Assembly (NCBI RefSeq): GCF_002735905.1
Contig: NZ_PEBD01000008.1
Span: 496,001-560,000 of the forward strand
Source: Williamsia muralis
GTDB taxonomy: Bacteria > Actinomycetota > Actinomycetes > Mycobacteriales > Mycobacteriaceae
Reading direction: 5' to 3'
DNA length: 64,000 bases
Part shown: positions 1-8,474 of the stretch, piece by piece
How positions within the stretch are numbered: the first letter of the stretch is position 1
How the letters are laid out: each line of letters begins with the position of its first letter
Translations under genes and position numbers: made by a program
Notes under the pieces: model-generated
Told to the model about the DNA's origin: nothing
Database searches by the model: none
Seen by the model: the letters and a program-made list of their open reading frames with translations, nothing else

Positions 1-1
1 C

Positions 2-235
2 GCCAAATCCCGCGGGCTGTGGAACCTGCTCGACGATGCCGAGGCGTTGATCGAATCACCCGAACTGGCAACAGCTCTCGATGTCGATCCGGTTGCCCGC
101 GAAAACTGGGATGCGTTCCCGCCCAGCGCTCGTAAGCTGGGCCTCTCGCAGATCGCCTTTGCCAAGCGCCCGGAGACCAAGTCCAAGCGCATCGCTGCCA
201 TCGTCGAGAAGGCCGCCCGGAATCAACGGCCGTGA
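2..235 (+). CDS. YdeI/OmdA-family protein, C-terminal part
   Basis: The reading frame is open from the left edge of the window, so the gene starts outside and only about the last 77 codons are seen. The end has the pattern typical of the YdeI/OmpD-associated (bacteriocin-protection, DUF1905-linked) family: an NWDAFPPS segment, then an AKRPETK stretch and a basic helical tail ending KAARNQRP. The family is of unresolved biochemical function; in enteric bacteria members are linked to envelope stress and peptide resistance. A TTG at 47 could serve as an internal start, but coding-like sequence continues upstream of it, so I treat it as a truncated view of a longer gene. Confidence 0.65.
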   Translation, partial: AKSRGLWNLLDDAEALIESPELATALDVDPVARENWDAFPPSARKLGLSQIAFAKRPETKSKRIAAIVEKAARNQRP

Positions 236-286
236 CAGGCTGCGCCGCCATTCCCCTTCCCGGAAATGGCGGCGTGAGCCGGACGG

Positions 287-1087
287 CTAGTGCTTCTTGC
301 CGTCTTCGTCGATCTCCACGCGCTCTTTGCGAACCTCGTCGGTGACCGTCGCCTCGTCGGACACCGTCTCGGTGTTCAGCCGGACACGTTCGACAGCTTC
401 GACGTCCTTCTCCACCACGGGCACCTCGCTGTGGAGGACCACCTCGTGCTCTTCCTCGCTGATGGCGGGACCGTCATGGGCGGCGCCGCGGTTGGCGTCG
501 GTGATCGGTTCGCGCTCGATACGTATCTCTTCGTGGCTGACCGGCACCGTCTTGGTGACGTTCTCGGTGACGACGTACTTGCGCAGTCGCGCACGGCCGG
601 TCTCCTGCTGGGTGGTCCCGACGCGGACCTTCTCCTCGGAGACGGTCATCGCATCGTCCGTGGTGGGACCCGAAGTATCATGTCCGACAACTCCTTTGCC
701 GGAACCACCGGTGCCGGTTGTGTTGTCCGCGGTACCGACGTGGCCCGCATCGCCGCCGCCGCCCGTTCCTGCGAGGCCGTAGTACTCGTAGAGCCGGTCC
801 TCCTCGGCCGGTGACAGGCTCCCGTCAGGGTCGACCCGCGGCGCGTCCTTGATCTTGTCTTTGTCGTAGCTGATGGCGATGTCGTTGCCCTGGACGGTCG
901 CATCGGCGAGAGGGGCAAACGACTCGGATGTGCCGAACAGGCCCGTCTTGACGGTCACCCACGTGGGCTCATCGGTCTGGTTGTCGAGGTAGATCTGGCC
1001 GATACTGCCGATCTTGCCGCCGCTCGCGGACACGACGTTTCCGCCGCCGCTGGAAAGTTTGCTCACTTGATTGCTGGAAATGGTCAC
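287..1087 (-). CDS. PRC-barrel and DUF2382 (YsnF-like) stress protein
   Basis: A soluble 266-residue protein. The N-terminal ~110 residues look like a PRC-barrel (KIGSIGQIYLDN, then a 'WVTVKTGLFG' strand). A Gly-rich linker follows, and the C-terminal ~110 residues are a DUF2382 (YsnF/AvaK) domain, very acidic, with EERVRVG-like and RKEVVTE-like repeats. PRC-barrel/DUF2382 proteins are usually general-stress proteins in actinobacteria; the molecular role is unknown. I chose the GTG start at 1087 because AGGAGA lies six bases upstream and the PRC domain begins at once; longer in-frame starts add only unconvincing sequence. A SigF/SigB-like promoter and a 16-bp palindrome lie upstream (entries below). 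It converges with the YdeI-type gene. Confidence 0.85.
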   Translation of the reverse strand: MTISSNQVSKLSSGGGNVVSASGGKIGSIGQIYLDNQTDEPTWVTVKTGLFGTSESFAPLADATVQGNDIAISYDKDKIKDAPRVDPDGSLSPAEEDRLYEYYGLAGTGGGGDAGHVGTADNTTGTGGSGKGVVGHDTSGPTTDDAMTVSEEKVRVGTTQQETGRARLRKYVVTENVTKTVPVSHEEIRIEREPITDANRGAAHDGPAISEEEHEVVLHSEVPVVEKDVEAVERVRLNTETVSDEATVTDEVRKERVEIDEDGKKH

Positions 1088-1120
1088 GGTGTCTCCTAGT
1101 GGTGCTCGGATTGAGCGGCG

Positions 1121-1136
1121 ATTTGCAGTCGCAAAT
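1121..1136. promoter_or_regulatory. 16-bp inverted repeat upstream of the DUF2382 gene
   Basis: ATTTGC-AGTC-GCAAAT is a perfect 6-4-6 inverted repeat located 34-49 bases before the GTG start and downstream of the candidate promoter. It could be an operator or a leader hairpin. Nothing here decides which. Confidence 0.35.
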
Positions 1137-1153
1137 GCAGCTCCACCGAACGT

Positions 1154-1179
1154 ATGCCCGTGATCATCAACACTAAAAC
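1154..1179 (-). promoter_or_regulatory. SigF/SigB-type stress promoter candidate
   Basis: On the minus strand GTTT (1179-1176) is followed after exactly 16 bases by GGGCAT (1159-1154). This is close to the GTTT-N15-17-GGGTAT pattern known for mycobacterial SigF and similar stress sigma factors. It sits 67 bases before the start codon of a DUF2382 protein, a family commonly under stress control. The match is by eye only. Confidence 0.4.
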
Positions 1180-1294
1180 ATCTGTGATTAAGGATAATTG
1201 GACACCATGTCCGAGTTATTCGCCGGCCTTCGTGATCCATATTTGCCGCGCGCCAACGACACGCCGACGCCGGGTGGCGCGGCTCTGGGCCGAC

Positions 1295-1744
1295 TCAGAT
1301 GACGCCGGTGGCGTCGTACATCCACGACATGTCGGCCGAACTGAAGTTCTCCACCCAGTTCGGCGGCGCGTGATTGGCCAGGCCACCAAAGTCCCAGTAG
1401 TCCTTCCACAGGGTGATGCGTCCATCGATCACCTTGTGCACGGTCACAAAAGCCAGGGTCGCGGTTTCGCCGGTGGGCCAGGTCCAGGTCTCGGTGTGTT
1501 CGTACATCACGTCCTGACCGTTCTCCACCAGTAAGCCGTCATGGTTGACGTAGTCGGCCAGGCTCTCCAGGCCGATCTTCAGGCGCTTGACGATGTCCTC
1601 GGGCCCTCGCGCGGCAGCTGTAGGACCCACCGGCATGTCGACGTATATGCAGTCGTCGGACACGAAACCCTTGATGGCCTCCCAGTCGCGTCGGCTCAGC
1701 GCGGCCCACAGGCCGAGAACTACGGATTCACTGGTGCTTGTCAC
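1295..1744 (-). CDS. SnoaL / limonene-epoxide-hydrolase-like protein
   Basis: A 149-residue single-domain protein of the NTF2-like alpha+beta-barrel type. The N-terminal helix 'VVLGLWAALSRRDWEAIKGFVSDDC' pattern, the central YEHTETWTW strand and the C-terminal WKDYWDFGGL motif fit limonene-1,2-epoxide hydrolase/SnoaL-like proteins. These act on small hydrophobic ligands by epoxide hydrolysis or cyclisation, but many members are uncharacterised, so no substrate is assigned. The GTG start immediately follows the TGA of the upstream amidohydrolase, and AGAGG lies in the end of that gene, which implies translational coupling and a shared pathway. Confidence 0.8.
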   Translation of the reverse strand: MTSTSESVVLGLWAALSRRDWEAIKGFVSDDCIYVDMPVGPTAAARGPEDIVKRLKIGLESLADYVNHDGLLVENGQDVMYEHTETWTWPTGETATLAFVTVHKVIDGRITLWKDYWDFGGLANHAPPNWVENFSSADMSWMYDATGVI

Positions 1745-3550
1745 TCATACCTCTTGGGGTGTTGGATGTGCGGATCGATCGTGCGGCGACGGAGCCGGGC
1801 TGTCACCGGTTCGGGTGCGTAGAAAGCGCCCAACCCGTCGTTTACCGAGAACTGGTGTGGGTGAACCCTTCTCGAACATGAGCTCGCCGTTGACCATCAC
1901 GGCGGACACGGTCTCGTCGTTGCGGTTCACCATTCGTGACAGACCGCCGAACTGCTCGAGCCTTGATTCGCTGTAGGCATCGAGTTGTTCGTCGAGGTGG
2001 TCGGGGTCGAGTATGAGGAGGTCTGCCCGGTCGCCGATGCGCAGGTGCCCGGCATCGATGTCATACCAGTCGGCGAGCTCACCGGTGAGCCGGTGCACCG
2101 CGTGTTCGATCGTCATGAACGGGGTGCCGGCTTCTGCCGCCGAATGAACATGGCGCAACAGCCGGAGCCCAAAGTTGTAGAACGCCATGTTGCGCAGATG
2201 GGCGCCGGCATCGGAGAAACCCAGCTGAACGCCCGGTTCCACCGCAAGCTTCTTGAGGAGCTCGGGACGGTGGTTGGAAATTGTTGTGCGCCAACGTAGT
2301 TGATTGCCGTGCTCGACGACGAGATCGAGGAACGCGTCGACGGGGTGCAGTCCACCGCGGTCGACACCGACTTGGCCGAACGACTTGCCGACCACCGAGG
2401 TGTCGGGGCATTCGACGATCTCGGCGTCGAAGAAGTCGCGGTGCCACACCTGCGGGCCGTACTTGCGCCCGTAGTCCTTGCGGAACGCGCGCCGGTAGTC
2501 CTCGTTCTGCATCAGCTCGTTGCGGTCGACCTCGGTCTGCAGATGCAGAGCTGCCGCGCCCGAACCGAACTCCTCGAACACCGCCAGGTCGATTCCGTCC
2601 GCATAGACCTCGAAGGGGACCGGGAGGTGTTGCCAACGGAAGTTCCCGCCGAGCTTGTTGATGAACCGCGCAATCGGCCCCATCGCGTGGATGACCTCGG
2701 GGCGAGCCTTGATGTCGGCCGCCGAGAGCAGGCTGGTCTTGAGTTGGCGACGTCGCCAGAGGCCCAGGGAGCCGAAGGCCTGGGAGAGCACGTTCCATGG
2801 CCGTGAGATGTCGGGTCCGGTCTGCAGAACCCGATTGCGGGTGCGCAGTATGGCACCCAGCCGACGGAGTTCTGGCGCCTTGGCGTAGGTGGAAGGCAGT
2901 GTGCGAGAACGGCACACCTCTCCGTCGAGCTTGTCGAAAAGCAGCTGCTGCGAGGACATTCCGACGAAGCCGGCGTCCAGGGCCTCGTTGAGCATCTTCT
3001 CCATGCGGAGGAGCTCTTCGGGTTCGGGGGCCACCTCTTTGCGTGTCGCCCGGTCGAGGCCCATCGTTGCCGCCCGCATGTCCGAGTGTCCGATGAACGC
3101 GGCGAGGTTGGGCCCCAGGGGAAGCGATTCGAGCGCGTCGACGTACTCGGCGGCGCTGCGCCAGTTCTTGCGGCTGTCGACGTTGGCGATCACGTGACGC
3201 CGCGGGATCGCCTCGACTCGGCCGAAGAGATCGCCGGCCACCTCGGCTCCGATGTGGATCGTCGACAGTGAACACGAACCCAGCAGAACGGTGGTCACGC
3301 CATGCCGCAGCGACTCGCTCAACGCCGGCCCGCCGAGAACCTCGACGTCGTAGTGGGTGTGGATGTCGACCATGCCGGGCAGCACCCATCGGCCGGTCGC
3401 GTCGATCACGGTGCGGCAGTCGGCCGGATCCAGCGGCTGGGCGCTGACCGCGACAATCCGTCCGTCCCGGATGCCGATATCGGCGATGGAAGAAGGGGCG
3501 CCGGTGCCATCGAACCACCGACCCCGGCGGATCAGTGTGTCGTAGGTCAT
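1745..3550 (-). CDS. Amidohydrolase, N-acyl-D-amino-acid deacylase family
   Basis: A 601-residue metal-dependent amidohydrolase. Residues 1-60 form the small beta domain (DTLIRRGRWFDGTGAP ... ATGRWVLPGMVD). The metal site begins with DIHTHYD, and a late GFSDAGAHLRN segment supplies the conserved Asp; the C-terminal ADLLILDPDHL strand closes the fold. Family members hydrolyse N-acyl-D-amino acids or related cyclic amides and imides in the cytoplasm; the actual substrate cannot be read. I prefer the ATG at 3550; a GTG at 3568 would add six residues. It lies directly upstream of, and is coupled to, the SnoaL-like gene. Confidence 0.85.
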   Translation of the reverse strand: MTYDTLIRRGRWFDGTGAPSSIADIGIRDGRIVAVSAQPLDPADCRTVIDATGRWVLPGMVDIHTHYDVEVLGGPALSESLRHGVTTVLLGSCSLSTIHIGAEVAGDLFGRVEAIPRRHVIANVDSRKNWRSAAEYVDALESLPLGPNLAAFIGHSDMRAATMGLDRATRKEVAPEPEELLRMEKMLNEALDAGFVGMSSQQLLFDKLDGEVCRSRTLPSTYAKAPELRRLGAILRTRNRVLQTGPDISRPWNVLSQAFGSLGLWRRRQLKTSLLSAADIKARPEVIHAMGPIARFINKLGGNFRWQHLPVPFEVYADGIDLAVFEEFGSGAAALHLQTEVDRNELMQNEDYRRAFRKDYGRKYGPQVWHRDFFDAEIVECPDTSVVGKSFGQVGVDRGGLHPVDAFLDLVVEHGNQLRWRTTISNHRPELLKKLAVEPGVQLGFSDAGAHLRNMAFYNFGLRLLRHVHSAAEAGTPFMTIEHAVHRLTGELADWYDIDAGHLRIGDRADLLILDPDHLDEQLDAYSESRLEQFGGLSRMVNRNDETVSAVMVNGELMFEKGSPTPVLGKRRVGRFLRTRTGDSPAPSPHDRSAHPTPQEV

Positions 3551-3684
3551 AGTCGGATGTAACCCCACCGATCACGGCGCGTCAACAGTAGGCCTTCTGC
3601 CGCCGAAATCCGTTGGCATAGTGCAAATGCCGCCTACGGAACCACGTGCCCGCTCGCACCGTGCAGTGGTGGGAGCATCACGCG

Positions 3685-5076
3685 TCAGTCGAAGATCCAC
3701 CCGCAGGGTCCGACGAGTTGGTCAGCAGCACCCGGGCCTGCCGAACCCGGAGAATAAGGCTGTGGCACAGGAGGATTGTCGAGAACAGGGGCCGCGACCT
3801 CCCAGACGTGTGCCAAACCGTCCGGTCTGGTGAACAGGGAGCGATCACCGCGTAAGACGTCGAGGATCAGCCGTGAGTACGGGGCGAGGCCGTCTGCGAC
3901 GCTGTCGAGGGGGAGCGACATGTGTCCGACGGACAGCGAAGTGCCCGAGCCCGGTTCCTTCACGGTCATCGCCATGTCGATCGATCCGTCCCCCTTGAGG
4001 TCGAAGGTGAGCACGGTGCCCTCCGGTGGGAGATGTTTGATCGGCCCGTCAGGGCGACGGAACACGAGGCTGACGCGCTGGGCACTGCGGTTGAGCATCT
4101 TGCCCGTGCGCATCACGAACGGCACTCCGCGCCAGCGGTCGGTGTCGACCCACATGCGTGCCGCCACAAATGTCTCCGTCTGCGAGTCGTCGGCAATACC
4201 TTCGGTGTCCCGGAAACCTTCGTATTGGCCGTAGACCACCTCGGCCGGATCAAGCGGGCGGAAGGCGGCGATCACCGACTCGCGGGCGCCCTGCAGATCG
4301 TCGGCGTCCAGGCTCAGCGGCGGCTCCATCGCAACCTCCGCGGCGACCTGGAACAGGTGTGTCACCACCATGTCGAGGAACGCCCCGGTGGCGTCGTAGA
4401 AGACCGCCCGGTCGTCGATGTCCAACGTCTCGGGAATGTCGATCTGGACCTGCTCGACGTGCTCCCGGTTCCACACGCCGGACACCATGCCGTTGGCGAA
4501 CCGGAGCACATGCAGATTCTGGGTGCTCTCCTTACCCAGGAAGTGGTCGATCCGGTAGACCTGCTTTTCATCGAACACGTCGTGCACGGCGACATCGAGC
4601 TTCCGGAAGTCGTCCGGTGAAGTGCCGAAAGGCTTTTCGTACACCACGCGTGCGCCGTCGGCGAGACCGTGTGCCCCGAGAGCGGCCGTGTAGTCGGAGA
4701 AGGTCGTCGGCGGCAGCGCGATGTAGTGGACCAACTGAATCTCGTCGCCGAGTTGTCCACGGAGGTCGTCGATGACGCCGGGCAGATCCCCCGGGTCGTC
4801 CACGGAGAAACCGCCTCCGGCGAATCGGACGTTCTTCGAGAAATCGGCCCACTGGGTCTCGTCGGGTGCCGCATCGAACGTCGTGACCGACTGCCGCACG
4901 TGGTCGCGGAACTCGTCGTCGGAACGATGGCCGCGTCCGTTGCCGATCAGCGCCCACGTCTCGGGGAGCAACCCTTCGCGGGCCAACTCGTAGAAGGACG
5001 GCAACACCATGCGTTTGGCGAGATCGCCTGTGGCACCGAATAGAACGAATACAACCGCGCTGCTCTCGTCGGGCAT
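3685..5076 (-). CDS. zwf: Glucose-6-phosphate 1-dehydrogenase
   Basis: A 463-residue enzyme for the first oxidative step of the pentose phosphate pathway: glucose-6-phosphate to 6-phosphogluconolactone with reduction of NADP. The nucleotide-binding GATGDLAKRM lies at residues ~14-23, followed by the substrate-site RIDHFLGKE and a KPFG motif. The length and N-terminus are closer to the shorter Zwf1-type paralogue of mycobacteria (about 466 residues) than to the ~514-residue Zwf2. It stands alone, without transaldolase, transketolase or OpcA next to it, which supports a secondary or F420-type-independent copy; that is inference. The gene ends 134 bases before the amidohydrolase start. Confidence 0.94.
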   Translation of the reverse strand: MPDESSAVVFVLFGATGDLAKRMVLPSFYELAREGLLPETWALIGNGRGHRSDDEFRDHVRQSVTTFDAAPDETQWADFSKNVRFAGGGFSVDDPGDLPGVIDDLRGQLGDEIQLVHYIALPPTTFSDYTAALGAHGLADGARVVYEKPFGTSPDDFRKLDVAVHDVFDEKQVYRIDHFLGKESTQNLHVLRFANGMVSGVWNREHVEQVQIDIPETLDIDDRAVFYDATGAFLDMVVTHLFQVAAEVAMEPPLSLDADDLQGARESVIAAFRPLDPAEVVYGQYEGFRDTEGIADDSQTETFVAARMWVDTDRWRGVPFVMRTGKMLNRSAQRVSLVFRRPDGPIKHLPPEGTVLTFDLKGDGSIDMAMTVKEPGSGTSLSVGHMSLPLDSVADGLAPYSRLILDVLRGDRSLFTRPDGLAHVWEVAAPVLDNPPVPQPYSPGSAGPGAADQLVGPCGWIFD

Positions 5077-5143
5077 GTTGGGTGAGCTCCTAGGGCGAAG
5101 ACATTCCGATGGCTCCCCGAGTCTAGGTCAGCTCTCGATGAGC

Positions 5144-6439
5144 TCAGGCGGTTTCGCCGATGACCGCAGGCCCGGTGATCGACCGCAGCAGGACTGCGAT
5201 CAGCCCGGCCCCGGCGATCAGAAACGCTGCCACGTAGCCGGCCAGGCCGATCCAGCCTCCCATCGCGAACGCGACTCCACCACAGGCCCCGACGATCGAA
5301 CTCCCGAGGTAATAACCGAGCAGATAGAGCGAGGAGGCCTCGGCTCGGTGATCGGTGGCCCGGGCACCGACCCACCCGCTGGCCACCGAATGAGCCGCGA
5401 AGAACCCGGCGGTGAAGAGGAAAGTGCCTGCCAGAACCGTTGGCAGCCAATCGGGAACGCTGACCGCCAACCCGGCCACCATCACGCACATCGCGGTCAC
5501 CAGCACGCGTTCTCGTCCCCAGGAATCCGACAAACTGCCCGCCACGGCCGAGGATGCGGTTCCCGCGAGATAGAGCATGAACACCAGTCCGGCCAGAACT
5601 GCCGGCAGATCGAACGGGTCTGCGAGCAGGCGGTAACCGAGAAAGTTGTACACCGTGACGAACCCGCCCATCAGCACAAACGCGAGTCCGAACAAACACA
5701 GGAGCGGGACGTCGCGCAGGTGGATGGCGAGGTTCTGCAGCGTCCGCCTCGGCGAGATCGGTTGTGGCCGAAATTCTTTGGACGGCGGCACCAAGCGCGA
5801 GAACATCGCTGCGAACACAAGCGCAACGGCGGAGGCAACCTCCAGCGCCCACTGCCATGCCGCGAAGTCGACCACGAGGGTGGGGATCAGGCGCCCTGTC
5901 AGGCCTCCGATCGTGGTGCCGGAGACGTAGATCCCCATCGCAGTGCCCAGCGATCGGGCGTCGATCTCCTCGGCGAGGTAGGCCATGGCCACCGCGGGAA
6001 CTCCTGCGCAGAGCATTCCCTGGACTGCGCGTCCCGCCAGCAACAGTTCGAACGTCGGGCTCCACGGCAGCACCACGCCCAGCGCAGCTGCCGATACTGC
6101 CGACACGGTCATCACCCGCACTCTGCCGAACCGCTCCGACAGCACGCTGGCGGGCACGATCGCCACGGCGAGAAGACCTGTGGTGACGGAGACGGCCAGA
6201 GCCGAGACGGCCGGCGAAACCCCGTAGTGGTCCGAGAACATCGGCAGCAGACCCTGCACGTAGTACAGCGTCATGAACGTCGCCATCCCTGCGGTGAACA
6301 GCGCGAACGCAGTTCTGCGGTAGCCGCGCTCGCCGGTCCGATATCCGGCGCGGGGCGGGACCGGAAGGGTAGGGCTGATCGGCGAGCGGGTCACCGAACC
6401 CAGGTTTCCACCAGTGGGTATCGAGTGGAAATGAATCAT
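5144..6439 (-). CDS. MFS efflux transporter (YnfM-like)
   Basis: A 431-residue integral membrane protein with about twelve hydrophobic segments, of the DHA1-like drug/metabolite efflux class. The first segment (FALFTAGMATFMTLYYVQGLLP) and the SERFGRVRVM loop after the second pair of helices match the MFS motif A region. It is transcribed divergently from a LysR-type regulator, the same arrangement as E. coli ynfM with its LysR neighbour, so the transporter is the probable target. The ATG at 6439 has no strong ribosome site; an internal GTG (VTRSPISP) about 17 codons later is the alternative. The start overlaps the left edge of the operator region. Confidence 0.85.
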   Translation of the reverse strand: MIHFHSIPTGGNLGSVTRSPISPTLPVPPRAGYRTGERGYRRTAFALFTAGMATFMTLYYVQGLLPMFSDHYGVSPAVSALAVSVTTGLLAVAIVPASVLSERFGRVRVMTVSAVSAAALGVVLPWSPTFELLLAGRAVQGMLCAGVPAVAMAYLAEEIDARSLGTAMGIYVSGTTIGGLTGRLIPTLVVDFAAWQWALEVASAVALVFAAMFSRLVPPSKEFRPQPISPRRTLQNLAIHLRDVPLLCLFGLAFVLMGGFVTVYNFLGYRLLADPFDLPAVLAGLVFMLYLAGTASSAVAGSLSDSWGRERVLVTAMCVMVAGLAVSVPDWLPTVLAGTFLFTAGFFAAHSVASGWVGARATDHRAEASSLYLLGYYLGSSIVGACGGVAFAMGGWIGLAGYVAAFLIAGAGLIAVLLRSITGPAVIGETA

Positions 6440-6442
6440 TTG

Positions 6443-6467
6443 ATGCGTTCTAATGCATCCAACGCAT
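6443..6467. promoter_or_regulatory. LysR-type operator, T-N11-A
   Basis: ATGCGTT and AACGCAT form a perfect 7-bp inverted repeat around an 11-base spacer, giving exactly the T-N11-A core of LysR recognition sites. It lies between the divergent MFS and LysR starts (the right arm is 12 bases before the LysR ATG), so binding would govern both genes. A second small palindrome, ATGCAT, sits inside the spacer. Confidence 0.7.
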
Positions 6468-6479
6468 AAGGAGGCTCGC

Positions 6480-7361
6480 ATGGTCGACGCCTGGTTCATC
6501 ACCCTCGCGGAACTCGAGAACACGTCCGCGGCCGCTCGCAAGCTGCATCTGACGCAACCCACGTTGTCGCGGATGCTCGGCAGGCTCGAACGAGAGCTCG
6601 GGGTGGAATTGTTCGACCGGCACGCCAAGCGGCTCAGGCTCAACGCCTATGGGCAGATCTACCTAGGGCATCTGCGCCGGGCCGTCGCCGAGATGGACGC
6701 CGCCCGCCACGAGATCGCCGACCGAGCCGGCCCGGTCGAAGGGTCCATCGACCTGGGGTTCCTGCACTCTTTCGGGGTCTGGCTGGTGCCGACCCTGATC
6801 GGGGAGTTCCGGCGCCGGATGTCGCCCCGGGTCGCCTTCACCCTCACCCAGGGAGCGGCCGAAGCCATTCTCGACCGGGTGGTCGCGGGGCCGGCCGACC
6901 TCGCCATCGTGTCGCCGCGACCACGGAGCAACGATGTGGGGTGGGCGCCGATCATGCGTCAGCGCCTGGCCCTCGCGGTACCCGCCGACCATCCGTTTGC
7001 GGTCCGTGACGAGATCGCCATGACCGAGGTGCGCGACGAGTCGTTCGTCGCGATGGGGCCGACGTTCGGCATGCGACGGATCCTGGAGGAGCTGTGCGCT
7101 GAGGCGGACTTCCGGCCTCAGATCACCTTCGAGGCCACCGAGCTGGGGACGGTCGCAGGCTTCGTGGCCGCGGGCCTCGGGGTTGCGGTGATACCGGTCG
7201 AGGACAACCCGCAGTTGCCCGCGGGCCTCACCCTGCTCCCACTGACCGGTGACCGCAGTTCGCGCGACGTCGGGCTGATCTGGCATCGCGACCGCGCGAT
7301 GACTCCGGTTGCCAGACGGTTTCGCGACTACGTGACCGAATGGGCGGCCGAGCGGCGGTGA
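6480..7361 (+). CDS. LysR-family transcriptional regulator
   Basis: A 293-residue LysR-type regulator. The N-terminal winged helix (residues ~4-62) carries TSAAARKLHLTQPTLSRMLGRLERELGVELFDR, and the rest is a periplasmic-binding-protein-like effector domain with two lobes. The ATG at 6480 is preferred over a longer start at 6453 because AAGGAGG lies eight bases upstream and because the family begins just before the helix-turn-helix. It probably autoregulates and controls the divergent MFS transporter through the T-N11-A operator. The inducer cannot be inferred. Confidence 0.93.
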   Translation: MVDAWFITLAELENTSAAARKLHLTQPTLSRMLGRLERELGVELFDRHAKRLRLNAYGQIYLGHLRRAVAEMDAARHEIADRAGPVEGSIDLGFLHSFGVWLVPTLIGEFRRRMSPRVAFTLTQGAAEAILDRVVAGPADLAIVSPRPRSNDVGWAPIMRQRLALAVPADHPFAVRDEIAMTEVRDESFVAMGPTFGMRRILEELCAEADFRPQITFEATELGTVAGFVAAGLGVAVIPVEDNPQLPAGLTLLPLTGDRSSRDVGLIWHRDRAMTPVARRFRDYVTEWAAERR

Positions 7362-7449
7362 ATCGTCGCTGCATCCGCGCCCCTTCAGGCAGTTCGAGAA
7401 ATTTCCGGCCGAGGGTTTTTTCGCACCATCGACGGGGTAGGGGAATTCC

Positions 7450-7647
7450 ATGACCGAGATCGGAGAGCCAAGCGATATCCAGCCCGTCGAAGATGTGCTC
7501 GAGCAGCAGCAGGACGTGGACCCTGAGCAGGCCGACGTCGCCGAAGACGCCGGTGGCAGTGGGCCGCTCGACGCGGATCCGGCCGACGTCCAGGAACAGG
7601 GACAAGTGGTGACCGCACCGTTGGAAGACGAGTACCGCGAGGACTGA
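7450..7647 (+). CDS. Small acidic DUF5709 protein
   Basis: A 65-residue, strongly acidic and Gln-rich protein (EQQQDVDPEQADVAEDAG) with no hydrophobic segment. Composition and length fit the DUF5709 family found widely in actinobacteria; no function is known. GGGGAATTCC before the ATG gives a modest ribosome site. Upstream, GTTT (7415-7418) and GGGTAG (7435-7440) are separated by 16 bases, which resembles a SigF-type promoter but would leave almost no leader. It converges with the FetB-like gene with only six bases between the stop codons. Confidence 0.65.
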   Translation: MTEIGEPSDIQPVEDVLEQQQDVDPEQADVAEDAGGSGPLDADPADVQEQGQVVTAPLEDEYRED

Positions 7648-7653
7648 CCGCCC

Positions 7654-8439
7654 TCACCGGGTGTGCGCTGTCTTCGCCGCGCGCCTGCCTGCCACGAGCA
7701 GACCCCGCGCGACCAGATCGGTGGTCGCCACCATCGCGCACGAGCTCACCGCCAGGATGGAGATGAGCACGAAGAGCTGCATCACAGCGGCATCGGTGGT
7801 GGACGCGCCGCCCAGCACCATTCCCACGAACGCGCCGGGAATGGTGACCAACCCGACCGTCCGGGTCTGGTCGAGGGCGGGGATCAGGGCAGTGGACGCA
7901 GCGGTGCGACAGATCTCCATCCGCGCCTGATGATTCGACAGCCCGAGCGACATCGCGGCCTCCACCTCACCGCGTCGCGACGTCAGTTCGTCGAGGGCGC
8001 GGCGGCCAGTCAACGAGGTGGTGTTCATCGCGCCGCCGATCATGATGCCGGCGCTGGGTATCAGCGCGAGACCGGTTGCCGGTAGCACGCCCACGACAAT
8101 CAATGCGCTCACCACCACAACTGATGGTGCGGCGACCGGCAGCAGTAGTCGGGCGGTCTCGGACACCGTCGGACGACGGCCGATCACCCGGCCCGCCGCC
8201 GTCCAGGCGGCCACCAGAGCCATCAGCATTACGAATCCGGCGGACAACCAGATGTGGCGGACCAGCAGTCCCAGCACCACCGCCAGCAGACCGAGCTGAA
8301 CGGCCGCACGCACCGACGACCAGGCCACGGCGCGTTCGTGCCCGGTGCGGCCCAGATAAGTGACCGCGACCGCCACGACGGCCAACAGCACCACAGCGAT
8401 GGCCAGCGCCGGTCCGATTCGGACGACCGTGTCGGACAA
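7654..8439 (-). CDS. FetB-like (UPF0014) ABC transporter permease
   Basis: A 261-residue membrane protein with about six to seven helices and the family pattern PSAGIMIGGAMN ... LGLSNHQAR ... TVGLVTIPGAFVGMVLGGAS. In E. coli, FetB with the ATPase FetA exports iron; here no partner ATPase is adjacent on this strand, so it may use one encoded elsewhere. I chose the TTG at 8439 because AGGAGGT lies nine bases upstream and the first helix follows directly; longer frames run into the opposite-strand ABC gene and are not credible. It is divergent from the DrrAB-type exporter genes. Confidence 0.82.
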   Translation of the reverse strand: MSDTVVRIGPALAIAVVLLAVVAVAVTYLGRTGHERAVAWSSVRAAVQLGLLAVVLGLLVRHIWLSAGFVMLMALVAAWTAAGRVIGRRPTVSETARLLLPVAAPSVVVVSALIVVGVLPATGLALIPSAGIMIGGAMNTTSLTGRRALDELTSRRGEVEAAMSLGLSNHQARMEICRTAASTALIPALDQTRTVGLVTIPGAFVGMVLGGASTTDAAVMQLFVLISILAVSSCAMVATTDLVARGLLVAGRRAAKTAHTR

Positions 8440-8460
8440 CGGGATCGACCTCCTGCCCAG

Positions 8461-8474
8461 ATGACATCTGTCAT
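8461..8474. promoter_or_regulatory. 14-bp palindrome between divergent transporter genes
   Basis: ATGACA-TC-TGTCAT is a perfect 6-2-6 inverted repeat in the 94-base divergent intergenic region, and a further TGACAT half-site lies at 8485-8490. Position and symmetry suggest an operator for one or both transporter operons; no regulator gene of obvious matching type is adjacent. Confidence 0.4.

Noticed and set aside
5009-6469. 486-codon plus-strand frame opposite the MFS transporter
   Set aside because: His/Arg/Gln-rich composition typical of an antisense frame; the minus-strand frame has twelve transmembrane helices.
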